Part shown: positions 35,916-43,347 of the stretch, piece after piece
Layout: the number at the start of each line of letters is the position of its first letter
How positions within the stretch are numbered: the stretch's first letter is position 1
From: Chryseobacterium bernardetii
GTDB taxonomy: Bacteria > Bacteroidota > Bacteroidia > Flavobacteriales > Weeksellaceae
Reading direction: 5' to 3'
Length of the DNA stretch: 64,000 nucleotides
Assembly: GCF_003815975.1 (NCBI RefSeq)
Contig: NZ_CP033932.1
Coordinates: forward strand, 1,708,501-1,772,500
Made by a program: the position numbers and the translations under genes
Notes under the pieces: generated by a model
Told to the model about the DNA's origin: nothing
Databases searched by the model: none
Seen by the model: the letters and a program-made list of their open reading frames with translations, nothing else

Positions 35916-36899
35916 ATGAGAGAAGTTTATTTCATTAAACAAAATAAAGAAAAATGGTTGGGAATAGAACAGGTTATTGATGGGAAAATAAAAAAAAATC
36001 CTGATGACCTGTCTTCGTTATATATAAACCTGATCAATGATCTTTCTTTTGCTCAGACCTACTATCCTAAAAGCAATACTACCGTTTATCTGAATCACCT
36101 GTCTTCACAGATCTTTCAAAAGATTTATAAAACCAAGAGAGTAGAGGAGAACAGATTGGTGTATTTCTTTAAAACAGAAGTCCCGTTGCTGGTCTATCAG
36201 TATCGGAGATATTTACTGTATGCTTTTCTGTTTTTTGCTCTATTCACTTCTATAGGGGTACTTTCTGCGATGTATGATAAAGATTTTGTGAATATCATTC
36301 TTGGAGAAAGCTATGTGAATGAAACCATCGAAAACATTAAAAAGAATAATGCAGTTGGAGTTTACCAGAGTGGGACAACCTGGGGAACAACCATTGGGAT
36401 TATTTTCAATAACATCCAGGTTGGGGCTAAGCTATATATTTACGGAATTGCCGGTGGGGTAGGAACTTTATTTGCGCTGCTTTCCAACAGCGTAATGTTG
36501 GGATCATTCCAGTACTTTTTCTACGATTATGGTGCGTTAAAAGACAGTGCAAGAGGAATCTGGCTCCACGGAGTCTTTGAAATATTTGCGATGGTAGTGG
36601 AAGCAATGTGTGGTTTAATTTTGGGAGCATCTATTTTATTTCCAAGAACCTTCTCGAGGTTTAATTCTTTTAAAAAAGGATTTAAAGATTCTTTTAAAAT
36701 ATTTTTAAGTACGGTTCCTTTTACCATTTGCGCCGGAATTATTGAAGGATATGTTACAAGACATGCTTTAAAGATGCCTGTGATCCTGAACCTTATTATT
36801 ATTTTAGGATCTCTGGCAGTGATAGGATTTTACTATTTTGTGTATCCTTCTATAGTTAATAAAAAAACTAATAAACACCTCAATGATACAATTTTATAA
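35916..36899 (+). CDS. Stage II sporulation protein M-like membrane protein (SpoIIM/DUF95)
   Basis: The 327-residue protein starts MREVYFIKQNKEKWLGIEQV and has a cytosolic N-terminal part and about six transmembrane helices, including LLYAFLFFALFTSIGVLSAM, NIQVGAKLYIYGIAGGVGTL and GIWLHGVFEIFAMVVEAMCG, the SpoIIM signature. The name does not imply sporulation; non-sporulating Bacteroidota carry it in MoxR operons. Its end overlaps the next gene by 17 bases. Confidence 0.92.
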   Translation: MREVYFIKQNKEKWLGIEQVIDGKIKKNPDDLSSLYINLINDLSFAQTYYPKSNTTVYLNHLSSQIFQKIYKTKRVEENRLVYFFKTEVPLLVYQYRRYLLYAFLFFALFTSIGVLSAMYDKDFVNIILGESYVNETIENIKKNNAVGVYQSGTTWGTTIGIIFNNIQVGAKLYIYGIAGGVGTLFALLSNSVMLGSFQYFFYDYGALKDSARGIWLHGVFEIFAMVVEAMCGLILGASILFPRTFSRFNSFKKGFKDSFKIFLSTVPFTICAGIIEGYVTRHALKMPVILNLIIILGSLAVIGFYYFVYPSIVNKKTNKHLNDTIL

Positions 36900-37845
36900 G
36901 AAACGGGACTTCGGAACTTTCATAAGTGACAGTTTCAACTTTTTCAAACTATACGGAAAGAATTATTTTAAGAACTATATTCTGATTAATGGCTTGCTGT
37001 TGATTTTAATGGTTACAGTTTTTATTTTCGGATATAAGGAACTTTTTTCACAGATTTTTGGATCCAATCTGGGAGGAGATACCTATTATTTTGAACGGTA
37101 TTTCTCGGAGAACGCAGGAATGCTGATTGGAGTAGGTGTTCTCACATTTCTGCTTTTTATGATCCTGGCGGTCATTAATTATCTTTATCCTGTCTTTTAT
37201 CTGAAAAGAATTGCTAACGGGGCAAAGAATATAAAGACAGATGAGATTTTAGGCGACTTTAAAAAGAATATTGGAAAAATTGTTAAGTTATGCCTTGGGA
37301 TGACATTTATTGTAATTCCTTTATCATTATTTATAGTAGGTTTTTCCTATCTTCTGGTCTTTGTACTGATCGGGATTTTTCTTGTTATGATTGTTTATCC
37401 TACATTGTTTAATGTGATTACATTTCTGATGTACGATTATTTTAATTCAGGCAGAGGGTTTATGGAAAGTTTAAGCTATTCTATCCGTTCGCAGTTTTCT
37501 TATCCTAACGGGAGCGAGAAATCTCCTTACTGGAAATACTGGGGAGCAGCTTTTGTGATGTTTATTATAATGACGATGATCAGTTCCGTATTTACCTATA
37601 TTCCGATGATCTTTTTCTATGGCTCAGTACTTACTAGCACACCGGATGGAAATTTTGAGCAAAATCCTTTTACAGGCGTTTTTGGAATTGCATTTTTTGT
37701 TTTTTACGGAATATCAATGCTGCTTTCATTCTTCCTTTCCAATCTGTTGTATGTGAATGCCGGGCTGATGTATTATGACAGCAGAACAGATCTTCATCAG
37801 AAAGTAGAATTAGAAGAAATAGATACTATCGGAATTAATGAATAG
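36883..37845 (+). CDS. Multi-pass membrane protein of the MoxR operon, unknown function
   Basis: The 320-residue protein has five or six long hydrophobic helices, e.g. NYILINGLLLILMVTVFIF, LIGVGVLTFLLFMILAVINY and PLSLFIVGFSYLLVFVLIGI, and a C-terminal acidic tail. It overlaps the upstream SpoIIM gene by 17 bases and the downstream DUF4129 gene by 8 bases, so translation is coupled along the operon. I recognise no family. Confidence 0.85.
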   Translation: MIQFYKKRDFGTFISDSFNFFKLYGKNYFKNYILINGLLLILMVTVFIFGYKELFSQIFGSNLGGDTYYFERYFSENAGMLIGVGVLTFLLFMILAVINYLYPVFYLKRIANGAKNIKTDEILGDFKKNIGKIVKLCLGMTFIVIPLSLFIVGFSYLLVFVLIGIFLVMIVYPTLFNVITFLMYDYFNSGRGFMESLSYSIRSQFSYPNGSEKSPYWKYWGAAFVMFIIMTMISSVFTYIPMIFFYGSVLTSTPDGNFEQNPFTGVFGIAFFVFYGISMLLSFFLSNLLYVNAGLMYYDSRTDLHQKVELEEIDTIGINE

Positions 37846-38614
37846 GATTCTTTTTTTCATATTATTAGTTTTTTCCCTAAGCATTGTGAAAGCTCAGGAT
37901 GATTATACGGCAGATTCACTGTATACCACCGGGCATTATCATAATATGCTGCGGGCAGATTCTGTGCTGGCAAATAACCCGGTTTCAGAAAATACAGTGT
38001 ATCCTAAAGAATTTAAGAAGAATATTCCGTCAAGATACAAAGGCAATGAATTTGATTATACCGTATCAAAACCAAGAGAATCTTTCTGGCAGAAACTAAT
38101 GAGAAAAGTAGACCGTATTTTCAGAAGTATTTTTGGGCAAACGGTTTTTGAAAAATCCTCTAAAGTAACGGTAGCACTTGTTCGGCTTTTTGCTATCATC
38201 CTGGTAGGCTTTCTTTTATATTTTATCATTAAATATATTCTGGGAAAAGACGGGAATTTTATTTTCGGCAAAAAGAATAAGAAGATCAATCTGAATGTAG
38301 AAGAACTCCATGAAAATATCCATGAAATCAATTTTCCGGAAAGTATTGCAAAATTTGAACATTCAGGAGATTATCGTTCTGCCGTCCGCTATCAGTTCTT
38401 ATTCATTCTTAAAAAATTAAGTGATAAAAAGCTTATCAACTGGAATCCGGAAAAGACCAATAAAGACTATGTGGCAGAGTTAAAAGTACCCCAACTTAAA
38501 AGTGAATTCTTCGATCTGTCCTATATCTTCGATTATGTATGGTACGGGGAGTTCAATATTGATGAGCAGAGTTACCAGAAATTTAAAAATCAGTATCAGG
38601 CATTTAAACCATAA
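37838..38614 (+). CDS. DUF4129 domain membrane protein
   Basis: The 258-residue protein has a signal peptide (MNRILFFILLVFSLSIVKAQ), an extracytoplasmic stretch, a transmembrane helix (VALVRLFAIILVGFLLYFII), and a cytosolic C-terminal part ending with the DUF4129 pattern LSYIFDYVWYGEFNIDEQSY. DUF4129 proteins usually sit next to MoxR and DUF58 genes, as here. It overlaps the preceding gene by 8 bases and is 11 bases from the next. Confidence 0.9.
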   Translation: MNRILFFILLVFSLSIVKAQDDYTADSLYTTGHYHNMLRADSVLANNPVSENTVYPKEFKKNIPSRYKGNEFDYTVSKPRESFWQKLMRKVDRIFRSIFGQTVFEKSSKVTVALVRLFAIILVGFLLYFIIKYILGKDGNFIFGKKNKKINLNVEELHENIHEINFPESIAKFEHSGDYRSAVRYQFLFILKKLSDKKLINWNPEKTNKDYVAELKVPQLKSEFFDLSYIFDYVWYGEFNIDEQSYQKFKNQYQAFKP

Positions 38615-38625
38615 ATCCATTAACC

Positions 38626-39783
38626 ATGAATAAGACTTTCAGAATATATGCTGTGATCTTCATCGTTGTGATGGTTATTCTGGCTTTGCTTGAAGTGAAT
38701 AAAAAAGAGACAACAGACTGGCGTAAAAACTTTGATGTCAACCAGAAGTCACCGTTTGGCCTTTTTGTTTTTGATAATGAAGCTAAAGATCTTTTTAAAA
38801 ATAATCTGAAGAAGATCAACCAGGCACCTTACGAATATTATAATCAGCATCAAAAAGAAACTCATAATATTGTTATTATTGAAACTGATATTGATACGGA
38901 ATCGTGGAAAAAAGTGATGGATCAGGTTTCAAATGGTTCGGATGCCATGCTGGTGATAAGCCGTATGCCTAAGGAAGTTTCAGACAGTATCGGATTTTAT
39001 GATTCAGAAATCTCTTTTGAAGAAGAGAACGTACTGAAGCTTACAGATACAAAATATAAAAATGACTTCATCCAGCTGGATAAATTTCCATCAGGAAGAG
39101 GTTTTTCATTTATTAAGCCGGGGGTGGAAGTTCTGGGTAAAACAGTAGAAAAGAAAAATACGGACCAGGCTAATTTTATCAGAATAAAATTCGGAAAAGG
39201 GAATTTTTATGTTCATAGTGAACCACTTTTCCTTACCAACTATTATTTGCTGAAGCCTGGTAATGTAAAATATGCACAGGATATATTTTCTTATCTTCCG
39301 GACCGTGAAACCGTTTGGTTTGTGGAGAATAATACCAAAGCCTCACGATTTTTCATGAGATTTATATTGGGAAATCCGGCACTTAAATATGCGTGGTGGA
39401 TATTCCTGGGCGGACTCATTCTTTTTATCTTCTTTAATGCCAAAAGAAAGCAGAGAATTGTCCCCATAATAGAGCCTTTGAGAAATACCTCTTTGGATTT
39501 TGTGAAAAGCATTGGAAATCTTTATCTTCAGGAAGGCGATTTTCATGATATGATGGCTAAGAAGGCCCAATATTTTCTGAATAGAGTAAGAATAGACCTT
39601 CTGATTGATACCCAAAATATTGATGAGGAATTTGCCAAAAAGTTACAGCTGAAAACAGGAAAACCAATTGAAATGATTAATGAGGCGATCAGCCTTATCA
39701 AAAGAGCGCAGGATCCTTATGCCAGTGTAATGAAGGAAGATCTGGCAAAAATTAATAAATTACTAGACGAAATACTTAAATAA
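38626..39783 (+). CDS. DUF4350 domain membrane protein
   Basis: The 385-residue protein has an N-terminal helix (TFRIYAVIFIVVMVILALLE), a periplasmic domain with KSPFGLFVFDNEAKDLFKNN (the DUF4350 region, about 40-240), a second helix near 260 (YAWWIFLGGLILFIFFNAKR), and a cytosolic C-terminus. It is the last gene before MoxR in this operon. Function unknown; with DUF4129 and DUF58 it may form an envelope-associated complex operated by the ATPase. That is inference from context. Confidence 0.88.
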   Translation: MNKTFRIYAVIFIVVMVILALLEVNKKETTDWRKNFDVNQKSPFGLFVFDNEAKDLFKNNLKKINQAPYEYYNQHQKETHNIVIIETDIDTESWKKVMDQVSNGSDAMLVISRMPKEVSDSIGFYDSEISFEEENVLKLTDTKYKNDFIQLDKFPSGRGFSFIKPGVEVLGKTVEKKNTDQANFIRIKFGKGNFYVHSEPLFLTNYYLLKPGNVKYAQDIFSYLPDRETVWFVENNTKASRFFMRFILGNPALKYAWWIFLGGLILFIFFNAKRKQRIVPIIEPLRNTSLDFVKSIGNLYLQEGDFHDMMAKKAQYFLNRVRIDLLIDTQNIDEEFAKKLQLKTGKPIEMINEAISLIKRAQDPYASVMKEDLAKINKLLDEILK

Positions 39784-39859
39784 TATAACAGTATACCAGT
39801 GATAATAAAGACTACTCCTGATGCATGAGAATTATTACATTGGTAAATTAAATTTTATT

Positions 39860-40891
39860 ATGGAAAATCTTGATAACCCAAACATAGAAAACCAGCCTTC
39901 TATCAATCTAAATAAAAATGAAGATCAGTTCCAGTCCAGAATTGACATGATAGAGCTTCGGGCAAGTCTGGATAAGGTGAAAGCAGAAATAGGAAAAGTA
40001 ATCGTAGGCCAGGAGAATATGATAGAACATCTTCTGGCAGCATTACTTTCAAACGGACACGTTCTTATTGAAGGTGTTCCCGGAGTTGCGAAGACAATTA
40101 CAGCAAAGCTATTAGCTAAAACTATTGATGTAGGCTTCAGCAGAATTCAGTTTACACCGGACCTGATGCCTTCAGATATCCTGGGGACTTCAGTTTTCAG
40201 TGTGAAAAACTCTGAATTTGAATTTAAAAAAGGACCTGTCTTTTCTAACTTTATTTTGATTGATGAGATCAACAGGTCACCAGCCAAAACTCAGGCAGCA
40301 TTATTTGAAGTCATGGAGGAAAGGCAGATCACAATGGACGGTACCCGTTACATAATGGAAGAACCATTCCTGGTGGTAGCTACTCAAAACCCGATAGAAC
40401 ATGAAGGTACATATAGACTTCCGGAGGCACAGCTAGACCGTTTCCTGTTCAAAATTAATGTAGGGTATCCAAATCTTGAGCAGGAAATCGCGATCATTAA
40501 AAATCAGCACGAAAGTAAAAAAGAAGATAAAACAGAAGGGGTGAGCCGTGTTATTACGGCAGACCAACTGAAAGGCTATCAGCAATTGGTAAAGGAAATT
40601 ATCGTGGAATCTCAGCTGATGGAATATATCGCTAAGATTATCATCAATACGAGAGAAAACCAATTCCTGTATTTGGGAGCCTCACCAAGAGCTTCACTGG
40701 CACTTCTTACTGCTTCCAAGGCTTTTGCAGCATTAAGAGGAAGAGATTTTGTAACTCCTGAAGATATTAAAGATGCAAGTTATGCTGTTTTAAGACACAG
40801 AGTGATCGTTTCTCCGGAAAGAGAGATGGAAGGTCTTACAGCAGATGAAATTATCCGTCAGATTTTGGAGGGAATAGAAATTCCGAGATAG
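39860..40891 (+). CDS. MoxR-family AAA+ ATPase
   Basis: I chose the ATG at 39860 (MENLDNPNIENQPSINLNKN) over one 39 bases upstream because the upstream part is unlike the family. The protein has 343 residues. Walker A VLIEGVPGVAKTITAKLLAK, Walker B NFILIDEINRSPAKTQAALF, sensor motif FLVVATQNPIEHEGTYRLPE and arginine finger region QLDRFLFKI are all present. MoxR proteins act as chaperone-like partners of von Willebrand or DUF58 proteins. The operon continues to DUF58 only after a 480-base insertion. Confidence 0.95.
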   Translation: MENLDNPNIENQPSINLNKNEDQFQSRIDMIELRASLDKVKAEIGKVIVGQENMIEHLLAALLSNGHVLIEGVPGVAKTITAKLLAKTIDVGFSRIQFTPDLMPSDILGTSVFSVKNSEFEFKKGPVFSNFILIDEINRSPAKTQAALFEVMEERQITMDGTRYIMEEPFLVVATQNPIEHEGTYRLPEAQLDRFLFKINVGYPNLEQEIAIIKNQHESKKEDKTEGVSRVITADQLKGYQQLVKEIIVESQLMEYIAKIIINTRENQFLYLGASPRASLALLTASKAFAALRGRDFVTPEDIKDASYAVLRHRVIVSPEREMEGLTADEIIRQILEGIEIPR

Positions 40892-41354
40892 GTGGCAGAT
40901 AATAGGTAGAAGGTGGCAGTAGATAGAGTATAAAGTTTAATTGAAGTTATACATGGCAAATTTTAAAGAGCTTTTAGTTTGGCAGAAGTCTATTGATTTT
41001 GTTATTGAAATTTACAGAACTACAGAAACGTTTCCTAAGGATGAAATCTACGGATAATATCACAAATTAGAAGAGCCGCCGTTGCTATACCATCCAATAT
41101 TGCTGAGGAAACTCAAGAAGAAGTAAACCGGATTATCTACAATTTTTAAAAATATCAAGAGGCAGTTGTGCAGAAGTGGAAACACAATGAATTATTTCAA
41201 AAAATCTCAAATTTTTAAACGAAGAGAACTATTTAAAACTAAATGAAAGGATTATAGAAATATGTAAAATGTTGAATGGCTTAATTAACTCACTACAATA
41301 ATAATGAATCACATAAGCTAATGAGCGCTTACCTAAAACCTATAATCTGCAACC
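40891..41354 (+). mobile_element. Insertion-like segment flanked by imperfect inverted repeats
   Basis: Left 40891-40913 (GGTGGCAGATAATAGGTAGA then AGG) and right 41332-41354, read in reverse complement (GGTTGCAGATTATAGGTTTT then AGG), agree at 18 of 23 positions. They enclose a broken four-helix-bundle gene and separate MoxR from DUF58, which are normally adjacent. No transposase and no clear target duplication were seen, so the mobile nature is inferred. Confidence 0.5.
40954..41301 (+). pseudogene. Broken four-helix-bundle protein (23S rRNA-intervening-sequence protein)
   Basis: The frame opens MANFKELLVWQKSIDFVIEI and continues YRTTETFPKDEIYG, then hits a stop at 41056; in another frame it resumes as ISQIRRAAVAIPSNIAEET, the family's central motif, and ends after LNERIIEICKMLNGLINSLQ at 41301. 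At least two frame changes and one more stop break it, so no intact protein can be made. The family is found in 23S rRNA insertions and as free genes in Bacteroidota. Here it lies inside the segment bounded by inverted repeats. Confidence 0.82.
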
Positions 41355-41368
41355 TACAACCTTAAACG

Positions 41369-42691
41369 ATGAAAAACTTATACATCAATACCCGTTTCTT
41401 CTTTACGCTCATTGGAGTAGGGATACTGTATGTGCTGGCATTTTTCTTTCCGGTGTTGATGTGGATGGGCCACATTGCCCTGTTGCTTTGTTTTCTTGCT
41501 GCGATGGTGGATTATTTGTTGATCTTTAATCAGAAAAATGCGGTACAGGCACAAAGGATATTACCAGAAAAATTATCTAATGGTGATGAAAACTTTATAA
41601 AGGTTGATATTAAAAATAACTACAGCTTTAAGATCACCACGAAGATCATTGATGAGATACCGTTTCAGTTTCAGAAAAGAGATTTTTTAATTCAAAAATC
41701 TATTAATGCAGGAACCAATACTTTCTTCCAGTATAGTTTAGAGCCTAAGGAAAGAGGGGAGTATCATTTCGGAAGCCTGAATATTTATGCTTCATCACCT
41801 TTAGGGTTTATTGCAAAAAGATTCAGTTTTCAGAAAGATGCCACGTTACCGTCTTATCCGTCTTTTATTCACCTCAGAAAATATGAGCTGATGGCTTTGC
41901 AGAGTGAATTTTTGTTAGGCGGAATCAAAAAGGTAAGAAAGCTGGGGCATACGATGGAATTTGAACAGATTAAAGAATATGTACCAGGAGACGATATCAG
42001 AACGATTAACTGGAAAGCAACTTCTAAGGCTAATCGATTGATGGTAAACCAATTCCAGGATGAAAAATCACAGCGTATTTTTATGCTGATTGATAAAGGA
42101 CGAACTATGAAGATGCCATTTCAAGGATTAAGCCTTTTGGATTATTCCATTAATGCAACCATGGCATTGTCTCATATTATCTTAAGAAAAGGAGATAGGG
42201 CGGGGATGATGACCTTCTCCAAAAAGGCTGAAAACAAAATTGCTGCTGAGAACAAGTCCGGGCAGCTTAAGAAAATATCAGAAGCCCTTTATAATATTAA
42301 AACAGACTTTTTTGAAAGTGATTTCAACCGATTGTACCAGGACGTAAAATATTCTATCAACCAAAGAAGTTTAATCCTGCTATTTACCAATTTTGAAACA
42401 CTGGATGGGCTTAACCGGCAGCTGAAATATCTTCGTGGAATAGCTAAGAATCATTTATTGGTAGTCGTATTTTTCAAAAATTCAGAATTACAGACATTAA
42501 TTCATAAAAATCCAGAAAATATGCAGGAAATCTATGATGAAATTGTGGCTGAGAAATTTGAGTTTGAAAAGAAACTGATTATCCAGGAACTCCGAAAATA
42601 TGGAATTTATACCGTATATACACTTCCTGAGAATTTGAATATTGATGTTATCAATAAATATCTGGAGATAAAAGCCAGAGGAATTTTATAA
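41369..42691 (+). CDS. DUF58 domain-containing protein
   Basis: The 440-residue protein has two N-terminal transmembrane helices (FTLIGVGILYVLAFFFPVLM and LLLCFLAAMVDYLLIF), a beta-rich periplasmic-type region, and the DUF58/vWA-like domain with EYVPGDDIRTINWKATSKAN, the family signature, then RIFMLIDKGRTMKMPFQG. It is the standard MoxR partner but is separated from MoxR by a 480-base insertion; whether the operon transcript still reads through is unknown. Confidence 0.93.
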   Translation: MKNLYINTRFFFTLIGVGILYVLAFFFPVLMWMGHIALLLCFLAAMVDYLLIFNQKNAVQAQRILPEKLSNGDENFIKVDIKNNYSFKITTKIIDEIPFQFQKRDFLIQKSINAGTNTFFQYSLEPKERGEYHFGSLNIYASSPLGFIAKRFSFQKDATLPSYPSFIHLRKYELMALQSEFLLGGIKKVRKLGHTMEFEQIKEYVPGDDIRTINWKATSKANRLMVNQFQDEKSQRIFMLIDKGRTMKMPFQGLSLLDYSINATMALSHIILRKGDRAGMMTFSKKAENKIAAENKSGQLKKISEALYNIKTDFFESDFNRLYQDVKYSINQRSLILLFTNFETLDGLNRQLKYLRGIAKNHLLVVVFFKNSELQTLIHKNPENMQEIYDEIVAEKFEFEKKLIIQELRKYGIYTVYTLPENLNIDVINKYLEIKARGIL

Positions 42692-42695
42692 TTTT

Positions 42696-42814
42696 GCAAT
42701 AAGCAATAAGCAATAAGCAATAAGCAATAAGCAATAAGCAATAAGCAATAAGCAATAAGCAATAAGCAATAAGCAATAAGCAATAAGCAATAAGCAATAA
42801 GCAATAAGCAATAA
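42696..42814. repeat. Perfect heptamer tandem array, (GCAATAA) x 17
   Basis: 119 bases consist of exactly 17 copies of GCAATAA without a mismatch. The array starts 4 bases after the DUF58 stop, and its last base is the A of the ATG of the next gene (42814). All three forward frames contain TAA every 21 bases, so the array is not coding on the plus strand. Such pure arrays change copy number by slippage; here that would alter the whole leader of the OsmC-like gene. Confidence 0.97.
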
Positions 42815-43233
42815 TGAAAATAACACTTAATAGAATCAACGACGATTTTTTATTTGAATGTACAAACGGACAGGGTAATTCCATCCTTTTAGACAATACT
42901 TCACAGCCGGGAGCTAAAGGAGTTTCTCCAATGGAAAGTGTGTTGATGGCAGTAGCCGGATGCAGCGGGATAGACGTAGTTTCTATTTTGAAGAAGCAGC
43001 GTCAGGAAATAAAAAGCTTTCAGGCAGAAGTGGAAGGAGAAAGAGTTCAGGTAGATGATGCAAAACCTTTTAAATCTATCAAAGTAAAATTCCTTTTAGA
43101 AGGAGAAATTGATCCTAAGAAAGCTTTGAAAGCAGCAGAACTATCTTTTGAAAAATACTGTTCCGTATCAAAAACATTAGAACCTAATGTGGAAATAGGA
43201 TATGAAGTATTTGTTAACGGAGATAAAATTTAA
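42814..43233 (+). CDS. OsmC-family protein
   Basis: The 139-residue cytosolic protein has the OsmC fold: GAKGVSPMESVLMAVAGCSG with the first redox Cys (about residue 50), SILKKQRQEIKSFQAEVEGE, and a second Cys in LSFEKYCSVSKTLEPNVE. Both cysteines expected for peroxide or hydroperoxide reduction are present. Its start codon is the end of the heptamer array, so expression depends on it. A terminator stands 58 bases after the stop. Confidence 0.9.
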   Translation: MKITLNRINDDFLFECTNGQGNSILLDNTSQPGAKGVSPMESVLMAVAGCSGIDVVSILKKQRQEIKSFQAEVEGERVQVDDAKPFKSIKVKFLLEGEIDPKKALKAAELSFEKYCSVSKTLEPNVEIGYEVFVNGDKI

Positions 43234-43290
43234 AACTATAGATAAGGCTTAAAAGCCATACCTATATGGCAGAAATATTAAAATACAACA

Positions 43291-43320
43291 AAAACCGGAT
43301 GCAACATCCGGTTTTTTTTA
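43291..43320. terminator. Terminator between OsmC-like and GH63 genes
   Basis: AAAACCGGATG and CATCCGGTTTT pair across three to four bases and eight T follow on the plus strand. The stop of the minus-strand GH63 gene lies 28 bases further, so it may serve both. Confidence 0.88.
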
Positions 43321-43347
43321 TTACCCATGATCCATATTCATTGCTTA

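Noticed and set aside
40954..41301. Part of a diversity-generating retroelement (four-helix-bundle Avd-like protein)
   Set aside because: No reverse transcriptase, template or variable repeat is present, and the frame is broken.
42696..42814. CRISPR array
   Set aside because: The repeat unit is 7 bases and contiguous, without spacers, leader or cas genes.
42607..42896. Minus-strand frames of repeated LIAYCLL through the heptamer array
   Set aside because: They are only the translation of the GCAATAA repeat and run into the 3' end of DUF58 and the OsmC gene; no real protein is expected.
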